From Thiomargarita sp. (lineage in GTDB: Bacteria > Pseudomonadota > Gammaproteobacteria > Beggiatoales > Beggiatoaceae): a stretch of DNA of 47,960 bases. Positions within the stretch are counted from its first letter, which is position 1, and the number at the start of each line of letters is the position of its first letter. Of this stretch, positions 16,013 to 24,495 are shown in pieces. A program made the position numbers and the translations under genes. The DNA lies in contig DYPD01000010.1 of assembly GCA_020720115.1 (NCBI GenBank), positions 7,400 through 55,359 of the forward strand, written 5' to 3'. The notes below the pieces were generated by a model that worked only from the letters and a program-made list of their open reading frames with translations, was not told where the DNA came from and did no database searches.

Positions 16013-18787
16013 TTAGAAAAGTTGATCGGTTGCACCTGCTACCGCGTCTTGCTCAATGTTAATCAAATACTGCTCTTGGGTTTTTTCTTTATAACGCTTA
16101 GGTGTTGCATCTTTATAGAAATACTCAACCAGCGCGTTCCCTTGACCTCTACGCGCTAACAAGCCAGTGTCAGGATCAATACGAGTTTCTACAATATCAG
16201 CGGGCATAGGTAGGTTTTGTTCCGGCATGTCTTTTAAGGCTTCCTGCATATACATCATCCACATCGGCAACGCCGCACTGCCACCGGTTTCGCGCCCCAT
16301 GACTGTTTGCCCCAGGGAACGCGGCTGATCAAAGCCTACCCAAGCAGTAGTCGCAATGGCGCTATTAAAGCCCGTAAACCAAGCGTCCCGCTGTTCATTC
16401 GTAGTGCCGGTTTTACCCGCCAAATCGTTGCGCCCCAATTTTTTTGCCCGCTGCGCTGTGCCTTCAAGCACCACGCTTTTCAGCATAGAGGTCATAATCC
16501 AAGCATTTTGCGCGGTAATCACACGCGGCGCGTAACGGGGTATATTTTTTTCCAGCTCAAGGGGTTCGCTCGGATGCGGATGGAAAATCGGCGAATCCGG
16601 CGCCCCCTGCACTTGGGCGGCGGCTTGAGCCTCAGCTTTTTCCTTTTTTTCCTGAGCATCAGCCGCCAATAACGCCGCTAATCCGGCTAATTCTGGCTCT
16701 TCAATGGGTTTTAACGGCGGCGTGATCGGCAAATCACAGTCACGACACACCACAGTCGGGTTCGCTTGGTAGATCACCTTACCAGTATAATCTTCAATGC
16801 GTTCAATGAAATAGGGTTCAACTCGATAGCCACCATTAGCAAATACAGCAAAGCCAGTGACAATTTGCAAGGGTGTAAGTTCCGGTGTGCCCAGTGATAA
16901 GGTCAGATTATGCGGCAATTCGTTTGGGTTAAAACCAAAACGGCTGACATAATCTAAAACTGTGTCTAACCCTAATCCATCCATTAAACGCACCGAGACC
17001 AGATTTTTCGACAGCGCCAGCGCCTCACGCAAACGCGTAGGACCTTGGAATTTACGCCCATAGTTTTCTGGTTTCCACACCTTAGTGCCCGTCACAAACA
17101 CCATAGGCGCATCGTTGACTAGGCTGGCAGGCGTATAGCCATTTTCCAGCGCAGTGGAATAAATGAAAGGTTTGAAATTAGACCCCGGCTGACGCTTTGC
17201 CTGAATCACGCGATTAAAGGTGCTGAGATAATAGTTAAAGCCACCAGTCAAGGCGAGAATAGCGCCGTTATTGGCATCCAACGACACCAATGCCCCTGCT
17301 ACTTCAGGAATTTGCGTCAAGCGCCATTTTTGCGGCTTGGGTGGCGCAACTTCAGCCACTGGCGGTTGAACCTCTCCAGCTTGAGCCTCTGGCATAGGCG
17401 CTGCTGCGAGCTGATCTGCATTTTTGACTGGTTCAGGCGTAGCGGGGGTTTCTTCTGGTTGCTCTGGTTCTAGCGGCTGAATCATCACAATATCGCCAGG
17501 ATGAAGCACCTCCGAGGCGCGTGACGGTGGATTAGTTTGACGCATTTCATTGATATAACGACGCGCCCAAGACAAACCTTCCCATTCCAGCCGAATAGCG
17601 CCACCTTCTTTGCTAAACACCTGTGCCGCTCGATTGTCTACCGATAACACCAAAGCCGGCTGCAAATCCCCGTAGCTTGGATAATCCTCCAAAGCATCCG
17701 CCCACAATTCCTCTTGTGTCAGCGGGGCATCATCTTCCGCAACTTGGGCATGAACCACCGCTTCAGTCAAAGTAAACTTGGCTAAATCAACTTTCCCCAC
17801 CGCTCCTCGATAACCGTGACGATGATCATACTCTTGCACCGCCCGGCGCAAGGCGCTTTGTGCCGCATCCTGCGAGCGGGTGTTCACTGTGGTATAAACC
17901 TTATACCCCCCCGTATAGGTATCATTGGGATAATTTTCCTGCATATACATGCGCACCATTTCAGCAATATAGGGCGCATCAAAATCGTGTGAAAAACTAT
18001 AGCGTTTCGCCGTGTCCGGCGTAGCGCGTGCCGCCAAATAGGCAGTTTCATCAATGAAACCCAATTCATTCATGCGTTTCAAAATATAATTACGACGAAT
18101 TAGCGCACGCTTAGTATTGCTTAAAGGATTGTATTTAGAAGGCGCTTTAGGTAAACCAGCCAGCATGGCATATTGGGCTAAATTCAAATCTTTTAACTCC
18201 TGACCGTAATACACCTGCGCCGCCGCACCCATACCATAGGCGCGATGTCCCAAGAAAATTTTGTTTAAGTACAACTCCAAAATTTCATCTTTACTCAACT
18301 CCTGTTCAATTTGTAACGCGGTTAAGATTTCCTTAAATTTACGATCAAAGGTTTTTACCTTACCAATCTTTTCATCAAACACATTACGCGCCACCTGCAT
18401 GGTAATAGTGCTTGCCCCCTGCGCTTTCTCGCCAGTTTTCACCAAATGCAAGAGCGCCCGCATCATTCCCTTTAAATCCACCCCGATATGCTCATAAAAA
18501 CGCGCATCTTCAGCCGCCAGGACTGCTTTGACCAACAGCGGTGGCAAATCTTTATAAGCCACCGGCGTGCGCCGTTCATCGCCAAATTCTGCCAATGCCA
18601 TCTTATCTTGCGTATAAATACGCAAGGGCACCTGCATACGAATATCCCTGATGCTATTTGTATCAGGAAGTTGCGGCACAATCACGCTCTGCACATAGAC
18701 AAAACCAGCAATAAAGATCGTAATCAGCAACAGGCTGAAATAAAACAGCAAACGTAGGGTATAACCCAAAAAATCGCGGAAACTCAT
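16013..18787 (-). CDS. mrcA: Penicillin-binding protein 1A (bifunctional peptidoglycan synthase)
   Basis: It polymerises glycan strands and cross-links peptides in the periplasm. The protein of about 924 residues has one N-terminal membrane helix, then a glycosyltransferase domain with catalytic Glu93 (AAEDARFYEHIG), GASTITMQVARN and ILELYLNKIFLG. An OB-like PBP1A insert follows, then the transpeptidase with Ser536-x-x-Lys539 (PGSNFKPF), ALSKN and Lys792-Thr-Gly (GKTGTTNE). ATG 18787 is used because it starts the cytoplasmic tail; the open frame extends to 18904 without family support, and no strong ribosome site decides between them. Two Pro/Glu/Ala-rich low-complexity inserts are unusual. 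It diverges from pilM. Confidence 0.95.
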   Translation of the reverse strand: MSFRDFLGYTLRLLFYFSLLLITIFIAGFVYVQSVIVPQLPDTNSIRDIRMQVPLRIYTQDKMALAEFGDERRTPVAYKDLPPLLVKAVLAAEDARFYEHIGVDLKGMMRALLHLVKTGEKAQGASTITMQVARNVFDEKIGKVKTFDRKFKEILTALQIEQELSKDEILELYLNKIFLGHRAYGMGAAAQVYYGQELKDLNLAQYAMLAGLPKAPSKYNPLSNTKRALIRRNYILKRMNELGFIDETAYLAARATPDTAKRYSFSHDFDAPYIAEMVRMYMQENYPNDTYTGGYKVYTTVNTRSQDAAQSALRRAVQEYDHRHGYRGAVGKVDLAKFTLTEAVVHAQVAEDDAPLTQEELWADALEDYPSYGDLQPALVLSVDNRAAQVFSKEGGAIRLEWEGLSWARRYINEMRQTNPPSRASEVLHPGDIVMIQPLEPEQPEETPATPEPVKNADQLAAAPMPEAQAGEVQPPVAEVAPPKPQKWRLTQIPEVAGALVSLDANNGAILALTGGFNYYLSTFNRVIQAKRQPGSNFKPFIYSTALENGYTPASLVNDAPMVFVTGTKVWKPENYGRKFQGPTRLREALALSKNLVSVRLMDGLGLDTVLDYVSRFGFNPNELPHNLTLSLGTPELTPLQIVTGFAVFANGGYRVEPYFIERIEDYTGKVIYQANPTVVCRDCDLPITPPLKPIEEPELAGLAALLAADAQEKKEKAEAQAAAQVQGAPDSPIFHPHPSEPLELEKNIPRYAPRVITAQNAWIMTSMLKSVVLEGTAQRAKKLGRNDLAGKTGTTNEQRDAWFTGFNSAIATTAWVGFDQPRSLGQTVMGRETGGSAALPMWMMYMQEALKDMPEQNLPMPADIVETRIDPDTGLLARRGQGNALVEYFYKDATPKRYKEKTQEQYLINIEQDAVAGATDQLF

Positions 18788-19208
18788 AGCGTTGATATGC
18801 TTACTCGGAGAGGAAAACCTATGTTGGCTCACTGTGTCAGTGGGATGAAACCGATGCAAAGATACTCTATAAAACCCTTGCAAATCATGCTGTTTAAAAA
18901 ACAAGCAGAAAATCAGGTCAGGGCTTGATGCTTAAGTAACTAGGCGGGACTCTGAATTATACGCAAAATGTCTGAAAATTGCATTTTCAAAGGTTTGTTA
19001 AAGGCACAATGCAACAGATTAGAGTGAGTCTCTGCTCAGTTCCCAAAACCATAACAAATCCACGCAATTACCCAGCAAATCGTGGCGTCACAAAATTTTC
19101 ATGCAAAACTGTGGCACAAATTTTTATAATGATCTATAGTTGCGCTCGCAGCTTAATGTAAAACCGCATAAAAATCCAGCAACCTAATGTTTTCAAAGGA
19201 AAACCATA
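18788..19208. other. Divergent intergenic region between mrcA and pilM
   Basis: These 421 bases separate two divergent envelope genes and should hold both promoters. On the plus strand a TATAAT box lies near the pilM end. On the minus strand I see no convincing -35/-10 pair for mrcA. No RNA gene or repeat was recognised. Confidence 0.6.
19101..19130 (+). promoter_or_regulatory. Candidate sigma70 promoter for pilMNOPQ
   Basis: A perfect TATAAT (19125-19130) lies 78 nt before the pilM start. Only a weak -35 (3 of 6 matches near 19101-19107) is present at 17-18 bp, so an activator may be needed. The call rests mainly on the -10 box. Confidence 0.4.
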
Positions 19209-20300
19209 GTGGACTTACCCAGCCTTTTGGGCAGTAAGCAAATTCCCCTCGTCGGGGTGGATATTAGTTCCACTGCCATCAAACTATTAGAACTTAACCG
19301 CGTTGGTAAAGGCGGCAAAAGCTATCGTGTAGAAACCTATGCGGTAGAACCCTTACCAGCCAATGTAGTAGAAGATAAAAATATCAAAGACGTAGAAGCA
19401 GTAGGCGAAGCTATGTTACGGGCAGTCAAACGTAGCCGCATCAGAGCAGATCGCGCAGCAGTAGCAGTAGCAGGTGCGGCAGTGATTACCAAAGTCATTC
19501 AAATGCCCACCGGTTTATCTGATTCAGAATTAGAAGCCGCTATTGAAGTAGAAGCTGGACAATACATTCCTTATCCAATGGATGAAGTCAGCCTTGATTT
19601 TGAAGTCCTAGGACCTAGCGAAAATAATCCAGAAGATGAAGTAGATGTACTTTTAGCAGCTTCAAAGAATGACATTGTAGAAGATCGTGTCGCTGTAGTT
19701 GAAATGGCGGGCTTAAAAGCCAAAGTAGTTGACATTGAAATGTTTGCCCTAGAAAACGCCTTCACTTTGCTGGCACAAAATGACCCTGAAATAGATAGTA
19801 ATGACATCATAGCATTAGTTGATGTGGGTGCAACTATAACCAGCTTCAGCGTCTTAAATGAATTGAAAATTGTTTATACCCGAGAACAACCCTTTGGTGG
19901 TAATCAGTTGACAGAACAAATTCAACATCGCTATGGACTGAGTTACGAAGAAGCTTCTATGGCTAAACGCTTAGGACAACTGCCAGAAGATTATGAAACA
20001 GAATTGCTTGAACCTTTCAAAGAAGCAATGGCACAAGAAATCAGTAGAGCTATTCAATTTTATTATGCTTCCAGTACCTCTGGTAATATTGCGCATACCG
20101 TGATTGCTGGCGGCTGTGCTTCAATTCCTGGAATTGTAGAACAAATAACCAATAAAATTGGTGGTCATGTTACTTTAGCCAATCCTTTTGCCAGCATGTC
20201 AGTTTCTTCTAAAGTCAATAAAAAAGGTCTCATGAACGATGCACCGGCTTTAATGATTGCTTGCGGTTTAGCCTTGCGCAGTTTTGATCTGCCAAAATAA
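19209..20300 (+). CDS. pilM: Type IV pilus inner-membrane assembly protein PilM
   Basis: PilM is the actin-like cytoplasmic protein that binds the PilN N-terminus and links the pilus motor to the alignment complex. The 363-residue protein has the actin-fold motifs VGVDISSTAIKLLEL, IALVDVGATITSF and VIAGGCASIPGIVEQI. The start is GTG 19209, with AAGGA 8 nt upstream and no suitable ATG. It opens a pilMNOPQ operon, and pilN follows after 81 nt. Confidence 0.96.
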   Translation: MDLPSLLGSKQIPLVGVDISSTAIKLLELNRVGKGGKSYRVETYAVEPLPANVVEDKNIKDVEAVGEAMLRAVKRSRIRADRAAVAVAGAAVITKVIQMPTGLSDSELEAAIEVEAGQYIPYPMDEVSLDFEVLGPSENNPEDEVDVLLAASKNDIVEDRVAVVEMAGLKAKVVDIEMFALENAFTLLAQNDPEIDSNDIIALVDVGATITSFSVLNELKIVYTREQPFGGNQLTEQIQHRYGLSYEEASMAKRLGQLPEDYETELLEPFKEAMAQEISRAIQFYYASSTSGNIAHTVIAGGCASIPGIVEQITNKIGGHVTLANPFASMSVSSKVNKKGLMNDAPALMIACGLALRSFDLPK

Positions 20301-20381
20301 TTGAAGGTATGCCTAGTTTGATGTTTTTACACAGAACTTGTTTTATCTCTGTACCTATTTGAAGCCTACACTGGATGCAGC

Positions 20382-20972
20382 ATGGCACATATTAACCTTC
20401 TCCCTTGGCGTAATGCACTACGCAAAGAACGTGAAATACGTTTTTTTATGATGACAGGTATTGCACTTGCCTTCAGCGGGTTACTTTTCTTAGGTGTATA
20501 TCTCTACATTGATAGCCTGAGCAAATATCAACAAGCACGCAATGCTTTTATCGAAGAAGCAATTAAAGAAGCCAAAGCTAAAATCCAAGAAATTGAAGCT
20601 TTAGAAGCAGAAAAAGCCAATGTAGAAAAACGTATTAAAGTGATTGAAAAACTACAACTTAGCCGTCCTGAAGCAGTCTATTTACTGAATGAAGTCTGCA
20701 AAATTCCCGATGGCGTCTACTACCGCCAATTAATGCAGAAAGAATATGAAATTTCGTTAAATGGCGAGGCTCAATCGCCCGCCCGCGTTTCAAGCCTTAT
20801 GGATAATTTAAGTAACTCTGAATGGCTGCGTAATCCTGACTTAAAATTAGTACAGGAAATGACAGAACGAGATAAAAATCGAGAATTCAAGCTGACTGTA
20901 CAACAAATATCTTCTGAAGAAGTAGAAGAACAAAAGAAGCAAGCGCAGTTAAAGCAAAATTCTAAGAATTAG
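20382..20972 (+). CDS. pilN: Type IV pilus assembly protein PilN
   Basis: The PilN family bridges cytoplasmic PilM and periplasmic PilO. The 196-residue protein starts with the conserved INLLPWR motif (residues 4-10) that docks into PilM. One membrane helix (FFMMTGIALAFSGLLFLGVY), a long coiled coil (about 40-95) and a small periplasmic ferredoxin-like fold follow. The Glu/Lys/Gln-rich tail (EEVEEQKKQAQLKQ) is longer than in model proteins. Confidence 0.95.
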   Translation: MAHINLLPWRNALRKEREIRFFMMTGIALAFSGLLFLGVYLYIDSLSKYQQARNAFIEEAIKEAKAKIQEIEALEAEKANVEKRIKVIEKLQLSRPEAVYLLNEVCKIPDGVYYRQLMQKEYEISLNGEAQSPARVSSLMDNLSNSEWLRNPDLKLVQEMTERDKNREFKLTVQQISSEEVEEQKKQAQLKQNSKN

Positions 20973-21015
20973 GTTATTTTTTACTTATAGTGCATCATAG
21001 AGGCTAGATTTCAAT

Positions 21016-21612
21016 ATGGATATAAATGAATTTAAAAATCTGGATGCCCAGAATTTTGGCAATTGGCCTATCCCGGTTAAAGCTGTGGCGATTTTAGTGA
21101 TTTGTTTGATGGCGCTGGGTGCTGGTTACTGGTTTATTACACAGAAGCAGCTAGAAGAATTAGCTCAACTTGAAGCGCAAGAACTCAGTTTAATTGAAGA
21201 TTTTGATCGGCGGCAAAAGAAAGCCAATTCTTTAGAACAGTTAAAAGAACAGCTTGCTTCTATTCGAGAAATTTTTACCGAACTCTTAAGACGTTTGCCT
21301 ACTGAAGCAGAGGTGGCGGATTTACTACGCGATATTTCCCTAACCGCGCAGGCAAATGGTTTAGATGTTAAGCTTTTTCAATTGCAGCCTGAGCGATCCG
21401 GTAAACAGTTTTACAAAGAACTGCCGATTAACTTGAGATTAACTGGCACTTATGCTGCATTGGGTAACTTTGTTTCTGATGTATCCAAAATGGAACGTAT
21501 TGTCACCCAGCACGATATTCAAATTTCTGAAGAAAAAGAAGGCTCTATTCTAAAAATGGAAATGGTTGCCAAAATTTATCGTTTAGAAGAGGGGGGGAGC
21601 AAGGCTAAATGA
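21016..21612 (+). CDS. pilO: Type IV pilus assembly protein PilO
   Basis: PilO pairs with PilN in the periplasmic alignment complex. The 198-residue protein has a short cytoplasmic N-terminus with the NFGNWPIPVKAV segment, one membrane helix (AILVICLMALGAGYWFI), a coiled coil (EELAQLEAQELSLIEDF...) and a C-terminal ferredoxin-like domain (GLDVKLFQLQPE, LPINLRLTGTYAALGNFVSD). Its end overlaps the pilP start by 4 nt (ATGA), so translation is coupled. Confidence 0.95.
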   Translation: MDINEFKNLDAQNFGNWPIPVKAVAILVICLMALGAGYWFITQKQLEELAQLEAQELSLIEDFDRRQKKANSLEQLKEQLASIREIFTELLRRLPTEAEVADLLRDISLTAQANGLDVKLFQLQPERSGKQFYKELPINLRLTGTYAALGNFVSDVSKMERIVTQHDIQISEEKEGSILKMEMVAKIYRLEEGGSKAK

Positions 21613-22202
21613 ACTTATCTTCATCTTTTATACGCTTAATTCTGCTTAGCATCTCTTGTGCGGTACTAGCTGCTTGTGCGCAAAAAGATTTAAGTGATCT
21701 GGAAGCGCATGTAGAAAAAATCAAGAAAGAAGAGCCAATGCCCTTGACGCCTCTGCCACCATTTCCGCCTGAACCGGTGGTGCTGTTTCAATGCGAAAAA
21801 GACAATCCATTTGAAAATTTCAATAAAACCAGTGCCGAAGATTTTAATAAAAAGCTGGCTGAGCATCGGGATGATAAGCGGCGAGATGATTGTGGGCAGC
21901 CAGATATTTATAGAAACAAACAAGCATTGGAAAAATTTCCTTTAGATTCCCTCCTGATAGTGGGTACTATCACCATTAATGGAGAAATTTTTGGACTTGT
22001 TCAAGAACCTAAAGAAAAGCATATGATTCATAAGATCAGAGTAAATGACTGGCTGGGAGAAAACTATGGCAAAATTGTTGCTATCACTGAGCGTCAAATT
22101 GATGTGATAGAAATGGTGCCAGTTGAAGATGAAATGGGGATTTGTTACCAGCAACAAATGCGAAAACTTTTTATTGATGATGGCAACAAAAATCAATCTT
22201 AA
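21609..22202 (+). CDS. pilP: Type IV pilus assembly lipoprotein PilP
   Basis: PilP is an inner-membrane lipoprotein that connects PilNO with the secretin PilQ. The 197-residue protein has a lipobox ending LAAC, with Cys23 as the lipidated residue. It then has a Pro-rich linker (EEPMPLTPLPPFPPEP) and a C-terminal beta-domain (DSLLIVGTITINGEIFGLVQ, HKIRVNDWLGENYGKIVAIT) typical of PilP. It overlaps pilO by 4 nt. Confidence 0.94.
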   Translation: MNLSSSFIRLILLSISCAVLAACAQKDLSDLEAHVEKIKKEEPMPLTPLPPFPPEPVVLFQCEKDNPFENFNKTSAEDFNKKLAEHRDDKRRDDCGQPDIYRNKQALEKFPLDSLLIVGTITINGEIFGLVQEPKEKHMIHKIRVNDWLGENYGKIVAITERQIDVIEMVPVEDEMGICYQQQMRKLFIDDGNKNQS

Positions 22203-22251
22203 TATAGGTTTCACTAAGTGCATGAAATCATGAAATGCAGATACGGGGTGA

Positions 22252-24438
22252 ATGATGGAAATTCAAAAACATATCGAATGGAAATTTGATAAGTTCTCAA
22301 GTTTGATCTATGCCTATGCTTTTAGTGGATTTTTGCGTGGGTTTTTACTGCTAACTGCATGGTTAGCAAGCTCCTATAGTTTAGCCGCTGGTTCTCAGTT
22401 AACAGGTGTAAATTATTCTGTTTTACCCGGTAATTTAATTGAATTATCACTAGACTTTAATACCTCTGTCGCTATGCCGCAACACTTCCCAATTGATAAC
22501 CCAGCACGTATTGTACTGGATTTTCCTGGCGTGCAGCTTGCGACTGAAAAACACCATTCTATTGGTGTAGGTATTGTTAATGCGGTGGATGTTGTCGAAG
22601 CAAATCAACGCACTCGCGTGGTTTTAGATTTAATTCGTGCAGTGCCCTATGAAATTTTTACATTAGATCAACGGATTGTTGTTTCCATAGGTACTCAAGC
22701 AGAGCAAGCGGCTGTTCAACCCGTTGCAAGTATTCCCAATTTTGTTCCAGAAGATACTCTAACAGTAACGCCCGTCGTCATAAGCGATGCAAGCAGTTAT
22801 GCTGTTCCACGCATTGAAAACATTGATTTTCGTCGTACAGAGGATGGGGGCGGGCGCGTAGTTGTCACTTTATCCACTACCAATGCGGTGGTGAATATGG
22901 AACAAGAAGGTAATGACATCAAATTGTATTTTAGAAATGTGGATTTGCCTGAAACATTAGATCGAACCTTAGACGTAACAGACTTTGCAACTCCAGTTAC
23001 TAGCATTGATACCCGCCAGGGACACAATGCGCAAGATGTGCTTATAACAGTAAAGGCTTCAGGTGCTTTTGAGCATTTAAGTTATCAAACAGATAACAAA
23101 TATTTTTTGGAAATTAAACAAAAGGTGCAACAAGCAGATGACAAATTGGATATTACTAAAAAACAATATAAAGGACAAAAAATCTCCTTTAATTTTAGTA
23201 GTATCAATGTAGGTTCCGTGCTCTCTCTGCTGGCTGATTTACAGAATAAAAACATTGTAGTGCCTAATACCATAAAAGATAAGACCATTTCTTTGCGTTT
23301 GAAAAATGTGCCTATTGATCAAGCCTGGGATATTATTCTACATGCTAACAATCTTGGGTATGAAGAGATTGGCAATGTGAGAACCATTGATTTGAAAGAA
23401 AACATTGATGCGCGTCGGCAAAAAGAACTGGAAAGTCTTAAGCGTTTGCAGGATTTAGAACCCTTGGTCACTGAATTTATTCAGGTGAATTACTCCAAGG
23501 CAGAAGATTTCAAGACTTTATTGCGTTCTAAAACGGGCGATGCAGATAGCCATTCTTTCTTATCTGACCGAGGCACTATTTCTGTTGATCCCCGTACTAA
23601 TACTTTACTGATTCAAGATACAGCCGATCGGCTTGAAGAAATTCGCAGCGTGATTCAAGAGTTGGATAAACCTGTGCGTCAAGTGCTCATTGAAGCGCGT
23701 GTGGTGATTGCGAGCGATACTTTTGCAAAAGATTTGGGGGTTAGTTTTGGACAAACCACCAATGGGCGTTTTGGTGCAGATCGGGAATGGAGTATTATTA
23801 CCAGTGGCGATTCTACAAATACTAATGCCAGCACACCGGGGAATACTTTTATTGTTGATTTGCCTGCTCGTCCTTCAGATACAACAGCTTTACCGGCGAT
23901 TTTTGGTTTAGCGGTTGGAAAAGTGGGGACTTATTTGTTGCAACTTGAATTAAGTGCCCTGCAAAGTGAAGGACGAGGACAAATTGTTTCTAGTCCTAGA
24001 ATTATTACTGCAAATCAAACGGAAGCCATTGTAAGTCAGGGGGTTGAAGTGGCTGTACCAGGAACAGCAGCAGTGAATCAAGCTGCAGCACCGACTTTTA
24101 AAGAGGCTTTATTGAGTCTTAAAGTGAAACCGCAAATTACGCCTGATGATCGGGTATTGATGGAACTGGCAGTGACCAAGGATAATCCAACTCCAGGTGC
24201 AGCGGCGGGTAATTTTGAGAAACGTAAATTAGAGACTCAAGTGTTGGTGGATAATGGAGAAACCATTGTGCTTGGTGGTGTATATGAACAAACACAGAAT
24301 AATTCTGTGAAGCGTGTACCTTTCTTTGGTAATTTGCCATTAATTGGTGGTTTGTTTAGAACTAATAGCAATAGCAGTTCAAAACAAGAATTGTTAATTT
24401 TTGTAACTCCTAAAATCTTGCAGGATAATGATTCTTAA
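22252..24438 (+). CDS. pilQ: Type IV pilus secretin PilQ
   Basis: PilQ forms the outer-membrane ring through which the pilus passes. The 728-residue protein has a late signal sequence (hydrophobic 27-46, SLAAGS), two AMIN peptidoglycan-binding domains (GNLIELSLDFNTSVAMP, GGRVVVTLSTTN), an N0 domain (ISFNFSSINVGSVLSLLADL), an N1 domain (FIQVNYSKAEDFKTLLRSKT) and the secretin core (QVLIEARVVIASDTFAKDLGV, SSPRIITANQTEAIVSQGVE, GETIVLGGVYEQ, PLIGGLFRT). ATG 22252 or 22255 follows a GGGGTG site. It closes the pil block. Confidence 0.96.
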   Translation: MMEIQKHIEWKFDKFSSLIYAYAFSGFLRGFLLLTAWLASSYSLAAGSQLTGVNYSVLPGNLIELSLDFNTSVAMPQHFPIDNPARIVLDFPGVQLATEKHHSIGVGIVNAVDVVEANQRTRVVLDLIRAVPYEIFTLDQRIVVSIGTQAEQAAVQPVASIPNFVPEDTLTVTPVVISDASSYAVPRIENIDFRRTEDGGGRVVVTLSTTNAVVNMEQEGNDIKLYFRNVDLPETLDRTLDVTDFATPVTSIDTRQGHNAQDVLITVKASGAFEHLSYQTDNKYFLEIKQKVQQADDKLDITKKQYKGQKISFNFSSINVGSVLSLLADLQNKNIVVPNTIKDKTISLRLKNVPIDQAWDIILHANNLGYEEIGNVRTIDLKENIDARRQKELESLKRLQDLEPLVTEFIQVNYSKAEDFKTLLRSKTGDADSHSFLSDRGTISVDPRTNTLLIQDTADRLEEIRSVIQELDKPVRQVLIEARVVIASDTFAKDLGVSFGQTTNGRFGADREWSIITSGDSTNTNASTPGNTFIVDLPARPSDTTALPAIFGLAVGKVGTYLLQLELSALQSEGRGQIVSSPRIITANQTEAIVSQGVEVAVPGTAAVNQAAAPTFKEALLSLKVKPQITPDDRVLMELAVTKDNPTPGAAAGNFEKRKLETQVLVDNGETIVLGGVYEQTQNNSVKRVPFFGNLPLIGGLFRTNSNSSSKQELLIFVTPKILQDNDS

Positions 24439-24495
24439 AGAACATCAGCCTGCTAAACCCTTCTCAGTATTTTTTGTGCAAACGAGGAATCAGCT

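Noticed and set aside
19112-19128. A sigma54-like TGGCAC box upstream of pilM
   Set aside because: The expected GC of the -12 element is absent at the right spacing; TATAAT explains the position better.
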